DNA from: CAIQPS01 sp963843455
Lineage (GTDB): Bacteria; Actinomycetota; Thermoleophilia; RBG-16-64-13
DNA: 64,000 bases
Reading direction: 5' to 3'
NCBI GenBank assembly: GCA_963843455.1
Contig: CAWJKE010000006.1
Span: forward strand, 241,231-305,230
Below the pieces are notes generated by a model. The model had not been told where the DNA came from. It did not search any database and saw nothing but the letters and a program-made list of their open reading frames with translations. Each line of letters starts with the position of its first letter. Within the stretch, counting starts at the first letter, position 1. The position numbers were made by a program, and so were the translations under genes. Shown in pieces: positions 8,298 to 16,990 of this stretch.

Positions 8298-10801
8298 ATG
8301 GCGAGAGCACGCACGAGACAGGCGCCGGCCGGAAGACGTCGGCGGGGGCTGGTACTGCTTGCCGCTGCTGTCGTCGTGCTGGTGTTGGGACTGGCGGTCT
8401 CCGCGCAGGCTGAGATCCTCCCCACGGGAACCCCCGCCGGCGCCGCCGGGCAGACAGACCCGGCAACGACGGGTTCAACAGCGACAGGCGCGACAAAGGT
8501 TCATTCCAATGCCGGTGGCGGCGGCACGGAGCCTTCCTTCTCCGTCGAGTGCGTAGAGTGTCACGCTACGCACGATGCTGCCGACTCGAACCTGTTGCGA
8601 GTGACGGGGGAGGCGATCTGCGCAACGTGCCACGACATCAACTCCGTTCACGGTGACGCGGCCGCGCCGCAGGCCGCCGCCGCGCCCGCTTCGTCGGCAT
8701 CGTCCTTCTCCGGCCAGTGCTTCACCTGCCATCCTCACAGCTCCGGGTTCATGCCGGTTGCCGAGGCGCTTTCGGTCACAGTGAGCAAGCAGGCCGCGGG
8801 CTATGAGGACCTCGACGGCGACGGCAACCTCACCCCGGGAGATCGGGTGCACTACCGTGTCGATTACGCTAACCCTGGACCGCTAGAGGTCACGGGGGCG
8901 CTTCTCCGTGATCAGCCGGACATGGCCCACGTCGGCTCGGCCGAAGCGATCGCGGGCGGCGGGACATTCGACGGGACGGCTATCCAGTGGACCATCGGGA
9001 CACTGGCCGCGGGGGCGAGCGGCTACGTGACGTATGATCTCGTGCTGCGGGACGCCGCCGCCTTCGACGGCGGCGCGACCACGACGACCACGGCCGCTCC
9101 GTCGACGACTGAGAGCTCCACCTACCACGACGGTGACTGGCGACGACCACGTCCACGGCCATCTCGAACGGGTCGGTCGACGTGGTCAACACAGTCTCGC
9201 TCACTGTCGACGGCCGGGATCCCGTTTCCACGTCCGCTACGATCACCGTCACACTGGGCACGGCCGGTTCGCCGGCGCCAACGTCTACCACCGATACCAC
9301 GACCGACAGCACCGTACGACGACCACGTCGACGACGCTCGATGCCTCGCACCGAGGTGGTCGATACGGCGGTTCTGGGCGCGGACAACCGGAGTCCCCTG
9401 TCTGCGTCCGTCGTCATCTACGTTGCTCCGGCCGGTTCGCCGGTCACGACGTCGACGACGTCGACGACGTCCACGACCACCCCCACGACCGACAGCCCCA
9501 ACGTCGTCGCCGGGGCCGCCTTGGCGCTCGAACAACAGGCGACCGGTGCTCCGTCGACGACGACCACGACGGTGGCCGAGATCCGGGCGATTCAGATCCC
9601 GACTGCCGTCTCGACGGACGCCAATGCCCTCACGCTCAGCGGGCAGGCCCTGGGCTACGACGATCTGGACGCAGACGGTGATCTCAGCGTGGGGGACCGG
9701 GTGCACTACCGTATCGATTACGGTAACCCCGGACCGGAGGACGTGACGGGGATCACGCTTCGTGACGAGCTGGACACGGCCTATGTCGCCTCGGTCGAAG
9801 CGATCACCGGTGAGGGGACGACCGTCTCCGATCCTATCGCCGGTATTTCCGCTCTCGCCATCCAGTGGAACACAGGGACATTGGCGGCCGGAGCCAGCGG
9901 TTTCGTGACATATGACGTGGTACTGCGGGATGCCCCAAAGGCGGTGCGAGAGGGATGGTTCTTCCCCGTTCAGGGGCCTAACGAATACTCCGACAGCTTC
10001 GGTGCCCCCAGGTACGCCGGCGGATACCATCCTCACAAGGGTACCGACATCATGTGCGCAGAGGGCACCCCCCTCGTGGCAGTGGTCGGCGGGATCATCA
10101 GCCGCGCCGACCCGGTCGATGAGGGTCTGGGCGGTAGACACATCTGGCTACGCGGCGACGACGGGAACGGCTATTACTACGCTCATCTCTCCGCCATCCA
10201 GGATGGCATCGTACCCGGCGTGCGTGTGAAGGCCGGTCAGGTCATCGGCTTTGCGGGCAACACCGGTGACGCGAGAGGCGGGGCGGCGCATCTGCACTTC
10301 GAGATCCACCCCGCAGGCGGCTCGGCCGTCGATCCGTATCTCGTGCTGAGAGGCGTGTTACTGGTCTCTGAGGTCCCGAAGCCGGCGCCGGAGATCACTA
10401 CCGCGAGCACCACGACTACGACGACCCCGACGACGCTACCGACCACCGATACCACTGTGACCGACACGGCCACAACCGACACGGCCACGACCGACACGAC
10501 CGCGACCACCGATGTCACGTCGACTGGTACGACCACGACGACGGAGCCGCCGGTGACCGATAGCACTACCACGACACTGCCCCCGCCGGTGACCGACACC
10601 ACGGCTACGACAGAGGCACCGGTGGGTGACACGACCACGACCTCAGCACCACCGGTGACCGACACCACCACAACGACGGCACCTGCACCGGTAGCGGTGA
10701 CGGCAGTGGCGTTCGCTCTACCCGGCCTGGTATTGTGGCGCTTCCCCTCACGGAGGAGGGCTCGTCGCCGCGGCTCGAAGCCGCCTGAATACCACTCGTG
10801 A
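8298..10801 (+). CDS. Cytochrome c / DUF11 / M23 peptidase fusion with Thr-rich stalk (frameshifted)
   Basis: The composite is about 833 residues. Order: signal peptide; three CXXCH sites (CVECH, CATCH, CFTCH); a DUF11-like domain ('GYEDLDGDGNLTPGDRVHY'); Thr-rich linker; a second, very similar DUF11-like domain ('GYDDLDADGDLSVGDRVHY'); a LytM/M23 metallopeptidase with 'HPHKGTD' and 'HLHFEIH' zinc-ligand motifs; a long Thr/Pro stalk; a hydrophobic end with a basic tail. Two +1 frame changes lie within about 9110-9165, and a compensated slip near 9316-9345 turns part of the Thr linker into Arg-rich sequence. All are in low-complexity linkers, so the domains are intact. ATG 8298 is chosen for AGGAAGG upstream. 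I know of no described protein with this combination. Confidence 0.75.
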
Positions 10802-10851
10802 TTCGAAGGTCGTTCTACTAAGCAAGACCTCTCGGATAGGGAGTAGCGCAC

Positions 10852-11562
10852 ATGAGGGAGAAAATCATCCCGGCCGGTATCGGCCTGCTTGTCTTCCTTC
10901 TCTCGCTGATCGCTCTCGGCTCGATCGCCTTGGCCGCTGACAAGGGCCTGGTGATTGACTCGAAGCATGATCTCTCGGCGGGTGGCACCCCTGTTTGCGA
11001 GAGCTGCCACGTTCCGCACAACGCGTCCGGGGACTTCCTGTGGTCCAAGACGCCGAGCACGAATGGTGGTCAGTCTAGCGGGCTCGAACCGCTCTGCTAC
11101 AGCTGTCACGACGGGATAGTGGCCGGGGGGCAGTACGTGTTCAACACGTCGACCTTCTCGCACAAGGTCGAACCGCTCGCGGCGGGAGAGTCGCCCACTG
11201 GAGACGACTGTGACCGCTGCCACGATCCCCACGACAATTCGAACACCAAGTTCCTAACGGTAACCGCGGGCGCCAACGTGTGCGCCAACGCCAGCCCCTG
11301 TCACGGTACGATGGAAGGCCATGAGGACCATCCGGTGAACAGCCCCACCGACCTCCCGCTATTGCGGTCGTGGGATCCTGCGGCTGTCCCCCCAGTCGTT
11401 GGCACGAGGTTGTGGGATGCGGAGGGCACGTCTGTCGTCGCGAGCGGCCCGGCGGACATGAAGTGTGAGACCTGTCACACACCCCACGGAGCTTTGACCG
11501 AACAACTGAACACCATGACGATGGCCGGCTCCGCGCTGTGCACGAACTGTCACGACTATTGA
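10852..11562 (+). CDS. Secreted hexahaem doubled-CXXCH cytochrome
   Basis: The protein has 236 residues, a signal peptide (cleavage near residue 29, 'ALAAD'), and motifs CESCH, CYSCH, CDRCH, an extended C-ANASP-CH, CETCH and CTNCH. It is the intact paralogue of the broken gene at 5863-6885, which has an ordinary CXXCH where this one has CX5CH. ATG 10852 is preceded by ATAGGGAG at 8-base spacing. It probably carries electrons outside the membrane as part of the surrounding cytochrome locus. Nothing in it indicates a catalytic site. Confidence 0.85.
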   Translation: MREKIIPAGIGLLVFLLSLIALGSIALAADKGLVIDSKHDLSAGGTPVCESCHVPHNASGDFLWSKTPSTNGGQSSGLEPLCYSCHDGIVAGGQYVFNTSTFSHKVEPLAAGESPTGDDCDRCHDPHDNSNTKFLTVTAGANVCANASPCHGTMEGHEDHPVNSPTDLPLLRSWDPAAVPPVVGTRLWDAEGTSVVASGPADMKCETCHTPHGALTEQLNTMTMAGSALCTNCHDY

Positions 11563-11670
11563 TTTGACCAACGCGACGAGTGCGGCGGCGGGGAGGGACT
11601 CCCTGCATCTAGCCGGTTAGCGCGCGTCTAGATAGCCTCTCGCGCCGCCAGCGAACTCGGCGAGATTCGC

Positions 11671-12912
11671 TTAGGGTCGCGCTTCGCCGCAGTTGGGGCA
11701 GAAGGGTGAGTCCGTGGTCAACTCCTCGCCGCAGGCGACGCAAGACTCAGGCACCTCAGCATCCCGCTTTGTCGCGGGATCGGTGGTTGTGGCAGCTTCA
11801 GGCGTGGCGGCGGGCTCGGCGGCTACGGCGGCCTTCGTCGTCGCTGTGGCCTTCGGAGGCGCTGCCTTCGTCGTTGAACCCTTCGGGCTCGTGGCACCCG
11901 GCCCCCGCTGCTTTGCGGCCCCGGACGACGGAGTGACCGTCTTGGCCCCCTGTGGTTTTGGGCTACCCTTCTTCGGGTCGGGCTTACTGGATCTGAAGAA
12001 CAGACGGTAGATCACCAACCCACCGATGCAAATGACGATAATCAGGATTGCGGCCAGCAGCACGGTGTTCGTGCTTACCTGCGTGGAGCCGGATTCGCCC
12101 GAGTCCGTGGAAAGCCCGCCATCTGGATTGTTGTAGGAGACGAGGTGCCCCAAAGTACTACCGGCCTTGACCTCGGGGTACGCCCCCACCCAATAGGTGA
12201 AGCCGTCGTCGGCCGTGCCCGAGCCTTGAAGCGCGGGGTCGATCTTGAAGTCTGTGGCCCGGGCAGGCTGCTGCACGTGCAACAACAACTGGCCCACATC
12301 CAGGGGCATCTGCGTCAGCAAGGGGAAGGATCGCTGACCGGCTCCCTGGGGAAGGCCCGGATCGTAGTAGTAGTCGATCTGTAGCTGCCGGTAGTTTTTC
12401 ACTTCGATCGTGGCGATGTCCCAGTCGGTCCCTGGTTCCACCGGCGGATAGGAAGTCGTGTAGTTATAGGTGAAATTGCCGTTCGGGTCGACTTCACCGA
12501 TACCGGTGATCTTTGCACCGGCCGGGATGGGAAACTTGAGGGTCGCCGGAAGCGGGACATCCGCCGGCAAGGAGAACCCCACGATCACGAGGACGGCCTT
12601 CTGGTCGTACTCCGGCATGACCCGAACGTCCATCTGGTCGGTCTTCCAGCCGGGATTGAGAGGGACCTGGACCGCGGCGGGAGGCACTATTGCGGTCTGC
12701 CCGGGCTGGACTCCTTCGGCGGAGACTGTGGTGGTCGTGGAAGACGAGACCGCGGCCGTCGTGGAGGTTGTGGTCTCGGCCGCCTGGACCGCTGCCGGGC
12801 CCGTCAGCAGCGCCAGGAGCAGCGAGACTACGAGCAGTGGCAGAAGCCGCCGGGCGATCCTAGTAGCAGGAACCGACAATCGCACGTGGCCTCCCGATGG
12901 TGAAGTCTTCAC
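11671..12912 (-). CDS. Secreted/membrane protein with cytoplasmic C-terminal zinc ribbon
   Basis: The 413-residue protein has a signal peptide, a Thr/Ser linker, an extracytoplasmic beta-rich domain of about 190 residues without cysteines, one membrane helix ('VLLAAILIIVICIGGLVIY'), a Lys/Pro/Ala/Thr-rich cytoplasmic linker, and a terminal zinc ribbon (CVACG...CPNCG). It starts 15 bases after the stop of the large cytochrome at 12928-14793, so it is probably made with it. It may help assemble or anchor that cytochrome. I do not recognise the ectodomain and assign no function. Confidence 0.7.
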   Translation of the reverse strand: MKTSPSGGHVRLSVPATRIARRLLPLLVVSLLLALLTGPAAVQAAETTTSTTAAVSSSTTTTVSAEGVQPGQTAIVPPAAVQVPLNPGWKTDQMDVRVMPEYDQKAVLVIVGFSLPADVPLPATLKFPIPAGAKITGIGEVDPNGNFTYNYTTSYPPVEPGTDWDIATIEVKNYRQLQIDYYYDPGLPQGAGQRSFPLLTQMPLDVGQLLLHVQQPARATDFKIDPALQGSGTADDGFTYWVGAYPEVKAGSTLGHLVSYNNPDGGLSTDSGESGSTQVSTNTVLLAAILIIVICIGGLVIYRLFFRSSKPDPKKGSPKPQGAKTVTPSSGAAKQRGPGATSPKGSTTKAAPPKATATTKAAVAAEPAATPEAATTTDPATKRDAEVPESCVACGEELTTDSPFCPNCGEARP

Positions 12913-12927
12913 AGGGACGAATACCCC

Positions 12928-14793
12928 CTATTTCTCGGGAGCGCCCGCGTCGATCCACTGCTTCACTGCCTCCAGTTCTTGGGAGGAGAGGTTGGCGAAG
13001 TGATCGCTGCTCTGTATTTGCACCAGTCTGCTATTGGCGCTGTCGCCCGGGATGATCACGGGGCCGGTGCTGCTGCCTTTCATGGCGCTTGCGTATGTGG
13101 TCAAGTTCAAACCGGCCGATGCGTTCGTTCCGTGACAAGACCCGCACTTCGCCGCGAATAGCGGACCGACGTATGAGCCGTACGTTGGAGCCCCGGAGGC
13201 ACTCGGCGGCGGCGTGACAACGGGCGGTGCCGGTAGTTGCTCCTTCAGAATCTTTCGCAGGGCCGGAGCATCGAAGCCTGCGTAAGTGTAGACCGTGCCA
13301 TGGCAGGCGCTGTTGGAGCAGAATGAGGTGTTGCTGGTGCCACCGTCATCCGCCGTGGTGTGGCAGTTGGCGCAGGACTGGTCGGTAAGGTAGGCCTGGT
13401 TGTGCAGGCCGATCCAGTTTGGGTTGAAATGGGACTCGGGCTCCGGACCATGGCGGATCTCGATGTCGGTCACCAGGGCCTCGCTGCCCGTCACGACCGG
13501 TATGGAGTGGCAAAGGTTGCATTCCAGGCGGACAGCCTGGTTGGCAGCGTTCAAGTGCTTGCCATCGTGGCAGCGGAAGCAGCCGGGAAAATCGGTGTGC
13601 CCAACATTGTCCGGATGCGTGTTCCAGTCCACTTCTTGGTCCTCGAACACACTCACGGCGTAGATCCGCTGTATCTCAGCGATGGCCGCTTGTATCTTGT
13701 CCGCGTCGGTGGCGTAGAACTCCGGGTAGGACGTCTTGTAGTAGGCGTCCAGTGCTTGGGCTATCCCAGCCAACGCCTGTTCCTGGTTGGGGTATTCCCC
13801 AGACAGAGCCTGTACACCTAGGTCGCGAATGTAGGGTATGTCGCTCGAGATCACGCCGCGAGAGAGCGAACTCTCGATGGCGTCGGCCGGCTGCGCGACA
13901 GTGTGCGAGATGCGATTGTGGCAGGTGATGCAGTCCATAGTCTTTAGACTACTCGGATTAATCGATGCAGTGTCGAACTTGGACTCAATATCCACGTACT
14001 CATTGATGCTGCCATCTTCATTAGTTATACGAACGTATGGAATGCTTTGGTCCAACTTGTCGGTGGATACAAACTGTACCTTGTTCTCAATATGCCAGTG
14101 TATGCCACGTCCCAAACCCTCGCGTTGCGTTCCGCCACCAGTCTTCATAATAAGACTTATGCTGTAGGCAGTATTAGCCTCATCTGTAAGATAATGTTGT
14201 TTGATCCTCAAGCTATCATCAGCGAATTTTGCAGGAGAGTGACATGTCTCACATGCATCGCGCGCGGGGCGCATGCCCTTTACATAGATGGGATATTCAT
14301 AAAGCCCAAAGGCCATTCGGAATACGAACTGCATGTGGACGGTCTTGCGGGGAAGTTGTTTACCAATGAACTCACGCCCGATGTGGCACTCGACGCAGGT
14401 CACACGAGAGTGGGGTGAGAGTTGGTACGACGCGTATTGGGGCGGCATGGTATGACAGAGAGTCCCACAGAACGCGGGCGAGTTGGTCCACGCCCAACCA
14501 TGCGCACCGCCGATCAACAGGCCGACCCCGATCGCGACTACCGTTACCCAGGGCAGCGTGCGCCTCCACAGCCGGGAACCTTCAGGCGGAAGGAAGAACC
14601 TGTGCAACGCCCTGCGTACCCTCTTCTTCTTGTGAGGGAGGGGCGCTACCTGGTCCGGTGTTTCAACCTGGTCTGTGGACTCGGCCTGGTCCACGGATGT
14701 CTCTGCCACCGAGGCGTCCTCTGTCTCCAGGCCCGTGGGATCCACAGAGCCATGATCGTCGTCGCGCCCAAGATCCTGAGAACTCACATCCAT
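12928..14793 (-). CDS. NapC/NirT-type multihaem cytochrome with C-terminal PSCyt1-like domain
   Basis: The protein has 621 residues. An acidic cytoplasmic N-tail is followed by a membrane helix (about 80-100), then a NapC/NirT-like start with C-GTL-CH and CVECH. Further motifs are CETCH, CITCH, CFRCH, CNLCH, CANCH, C-SNSA-CH and CGSCH, about nine haem sites, two with widened spacing. The last about 85 residues, around CGSCHG and ending 'LEAVKQWIDAGAPEK', resemble the cytochrome c domain common in planctomycetes. NapC-family proteins oxidise menaquinol and pass electrons outward. This one has its own extra haem wires. ATG 14793 has GGAGG before it. Confidence 0.82.
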   Translation of the reverse strand: MDVSSQDLGRDDDHGSVDPTGLETEDASVAETSVDQAESTDQVETPDQVAPLPHKKKRVRRALHRFFLPPEGSRLWRRTLPWVTVVAIGVGLLIGGAHGWAWTNSPAFCGTLCHTMPPQYASYQLSPHSRVTCVECHIGREFIGKQLPRKTVHMQFVFRMAFGLYEYPIYVKGMRPARDACETCHSPAKFADDSLRIKQHYLTDEANTAYSISLIMKTGGGTQREGLGRGIHWHIENKVQFVSTDKLDQSIPYVRITNEDGSINEYVDIESKFDTASINPSSLKTMDCITCHNRISHTVAQPADAIESSLSRGVISSDIPYIRDLGVQALSGEYPNQEQALAGIAQALDAYYKTSYPEFYATDADKIQAAIAEIQRIYAVSVFEDQEVDWNTHPDNVGHTDFPGCFRCHDGKHLNAANQAVRLECNLCHSIPVVTGSEALVTDIEIRHGPEPESHFNPNWIGLHNQAYLTDQSCANCHTTADDGGTSNTSFCSNSACHGTVYTYAGFDAPALRKILKEQLPAPPVVTPPPSASGAPTYGSYVGPLFAAKCGSCHGTNASAGLNLTTYASAMKGSSTGPVIIPGDSANSRLVQIQSSDHFANLSSQELEAVKQWIDAGAPEK

Positions 14794-14858
14794 CCTCCGC
14801 AGAATTGTAGCGGGCCCCAGCCAAGAATCGGCCGCCGCTAACCTCTTTGCCGCCGGAC

Positions 14859-14887
14859 TGTATACAGTACCAAGAAGCTTATGTCAA
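14859..14887 (-). promoter_or_regulatory. Consensus promoter of the NapC-type cytochrome operon
   Basis: On the minus strand TTGACA (14887-14882) is followed by exactly 17 bp and TATACA (14864-14859), about 65 bp before the ATG at 14793. The -10 lies in the perfect palindrome ACTGTATACAGT (14857-14868), which could also be an operator. The gap 14794-15173 otherwise holds only the terminator at 15095. Confidence 0.6.
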
Positions 14888-15094
14888 TGATCTATTGACG
14901 GAAGAGACCGCCGATGGGTTTCGGTCATGAGCTCGGTCGGTCGTGCCTGCGTCGAGGGCATTGAGGCGGCCTTCCCTTGGCGTCCCGTCCCACACTTCGG
15001 GGGGCGACCATGGTCATTCCCCGCTGCTATTCAGTGTCCCCGGGTTGTCCATCACCCATCACCTTCAGGGCGGTCACCTCCCGGTATACAAGGA

Positions 15095-15122
15095 CGAGGG
15101 GCCGGGTAATCCCGGCCCCTCG
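15095..15122 (-). terminator. Hairpin terminator of the hexahaem lipoprotein gene
   Basis: CGAGGGGCCGGG and CCCGGCCCCTCG form a perfect 12-bp stem around a 4-base loop, 52 bases past the stop of the minus-strand gene at 15174-16325. No long T run follows on either side. Confidence 0.55.
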
Positions 15123-15173
15123 TCGATCGTCGATCGTTGCGGGGCGCGCCCCGCAGCCCTGGCGGCTATTTCA

Positions 15174-16325
15174 CTATGTCGATGATGTAGTCGATGGCGA
15201 CGGCGCCTTCGGAGGGAAGGACTTGGTCGCGTCGATGACGGACTGGAGGAGCGCCTCGGCGTAGGCCGTGTTGTGGACACCCTTGCTCCCGTCGTAGAAG
15301 ACGACCTTGTAGTTCCAGAAGGCGTTGGCGAGAGCCTCGGGATACGTGCCCGGAACGGCGAGCTCGTCCTCGGCGTTCATTATGCCGGCATTGATGAGCC
15401 CAGCCTTGGCTTTGTCGAGCATGGCCTGGACGTCGGTTTGGACCTTGTTGCGGTCGAGCGTCTCCAGACCCTTGTGGCATCCGGTGCACCGGGCCATTTG
15501 GGGAGGAGTCACGCTTCTATCCAAGACGCCGACTTCCATAGTGTGGTTGAACTCTTCGCCCATGTGACAGCTCACGCAGGAGTCCGTCACGTTCTGATAG
15601 TGCGGGCTGGGGCTACCGGCCACACTACCCAGGCCGCCCTCGCCGAGCAGCATCGGTGCTTCGATACCGTAGTGAGGCCCGAACCGCGCCGACGTGATCT
15701 CGATCTGTCCGCCGGCGACTTCCGGCTTCGGGTTGCGGATCTGGTGGCAGTTGGCGCAGAGGTTGCCGGCGCCCTTGTCGAACGTGCCGGCGGTGTACTC
15801 CATCTTCACGGCCTTCTCGGCGCCCGTCAGGGAATAGTCGGCTCCGGCGTAGGTCTTGTGGATGTCGTGGCAGGTGCGGCAGCCCATGGGCGACACGTTC
15901 TCGATGGCCGAGACGGACTTGTCGTGCGGGGGCAACCCCGCGTTGATCCGCGCTTTGGCGCCCTCGGTGCCATGGCAGCCGGCGCAGGCAGTCCTCTCTC
16001 CTTCTTCGAAGGCTTCGCCCGTCCCGTGCACGGAGCGCTGCTTCATCTGCGATTGTCTCGACACCAACTCGGTGCCGTCGTTGTGACAGTCCGCGCAGGC
16101 CGCGCCCTCCGGGTAGCCCCCGAAGGCGGTTTGGGCGCCCGGGGTTTGGGCGGCCGTGGTGGTGACGCCCTGGGTGGTCGCGGGGCCTGCAGTCGTGGGC
16201 GGCGCAGTCGTGGTGGTGTCTGTGTTTGCGCACGACGCCAGCACGAGCGTCGCGGCAAGAAGCAACATCACCGGCACCAGTACGAACACCACTCTCGTCG
16301 AGGCTCGTCTCTTACCGATTATCAC
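15174..16325 (-). CDS. Hexahaem c-type cytochrome lipoprotein
   Basis: The 383-residue protein starts at GTG 16325, with a GGGGGG Shine-Dalgarno just upstream. A hydrophobic signal ends in a lipobox-like LASC, followed by a Thr-rich spacer and six CXXCH motifs (CADCH, CAGCH, CRTCH, CANCH, CVSCH, CTGCH). A 'GPHYG...PMLLGEGG' segment is typical of multihaem respiratory cytochromes. The last about 90 residues have no haem motif. It should sit on the outer face of the cytoplasmic membrane as an electron carrier. Neighbours on the other strand are the ccm genes needed to mature it. Confidence 0.82.
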   Translation of the reverse strand: MIIGKRRASTRVVFVLVPVMLLLAATLVLASCANTDTTTTAPPTTAGPATTQGVTTTAAQTPGAQTAFGGYPEGAACADCHNDGTELVSRQSQMKQRSVHGTGEAFEEGERTACAGCHGTEGAKARINAGLPPHDKSVSAIENVSPMGCRTCHDIHKTYAGADYSLTGAEKAVKMEYTAGTFDKGAGNLCANCHQIRNPKPEVAGGQIEITSARFGPHYGIEAPMLLGEGGLGSVAGSPSPHYQNVTDSCVSCHMGEEFNHTMEVGVLDRSVTPPQMARCTGCHKGLETLDRNKVQTDVQAMLDKAKAGLINAGIMNAEDELAVPGTYPEALANAFWNYKVVFYDGSKGVHNTAYAEALLQSVIDATKSFPPKAPSPSTTSST

Positions 16326-16594
16326 AGGCCCCCCCTTTTCCGTCGGGCACGCGGCTACCGATGTACCCGTTTGCTTGACGTCCACTTCGATAGTACACCC
16401 GACCGCCTCAAAAGCGGTGCCCGGGGGGAACCTGAAGCGCGGCGAGAACGTATTCTGACGAGTCGACTTTTGTCAATTGTTGAGTAAGGTGACTCTGTAA
16501 ATGATGTATTTGGCGGCATCTCGGTGTAATATACGTCGACCCTTTGAGGAGGACGGTTTGAAATTGATCACTAACAGCCTTTTGGAGGCCTGAA

Positions 16595-16990
16595 ATGAGT
16601 TCGCGGGCGATCAAGATCCTGGTGGGTTCCGTGGTGATCGCGGTGGCCGTGGGGGCCCTCGTCTGGGTGGGCGTCGGCCGGGGATCGGTCTATTACTATA
16701 CGGTCTCCGAATTGCTGGCCAAGGGGCCCACTCAACAAGCGCGCGTATCCGGTGAACTCGTGGAGGGGACCGTCGAAGGCTTGGGGACCACCAATCTGAA
16801 GTTCGTACTCCACGACCGAGATCAAAGTGAAAAAACCATCCCCGTCGTCTACAACGGTGTCATTCCGGACAGTTTCAGGGACCAGGCGGATGCCGAGGTG
16901 GTGGCCGATGGCGACTTTGCGGCAGACGGCTCATTCGCCGCGACGGTTCTGATCCCTAAATGCCCGAGTAAGTACGAAGCCGCCAAGTGA
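16595..16990 (+). CDS. ccmE: CcmE haem chaperone, CXXXY type
   Basis: The 131-residue protein has one N-terminal membrane helix (about 7-28) and an OB-fold periplasmic domain ('VSGELVEGTV', 'IPVVYNGVIPD'). The haem-binding site is C123-P-S-K-Y127 instead of the usual HXXXY. CcmE carries haem from CcmC to apocytochromes at CcmF. The Cys form is known from archaea and Desulfovibrio and generally goes with systems lacking CcmH. GGAGG stands six bases before ATG. The TGA stop overlaps the GTG start of ccmF. Confidence 0.9.
   Translation: MSSRAIKILVGSVVIAVAVGALVWVGVGRGSVYYYTVSELLAKGPTQQARVSGELVEGTVEGLGTTNLKFVLHDRDQSEKTIPVVYNGVIPDSFRDQADAEVVADGDFAADGSFAATVLIPKCPSKYEAAK

Noticed and set aside
10396..10690. 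Tandem DNA repeat element
   Set aside because: ACC/ACG-rich codons of a Thr stalk in frame with the M23 fusion protein explain it.
16451..16476. Promoter of the hexahaem lipoprotein (TTGACA with AGAATA on the minus strand)
   Set aside because: The spacer is only 14 bp, too short for a confident call.
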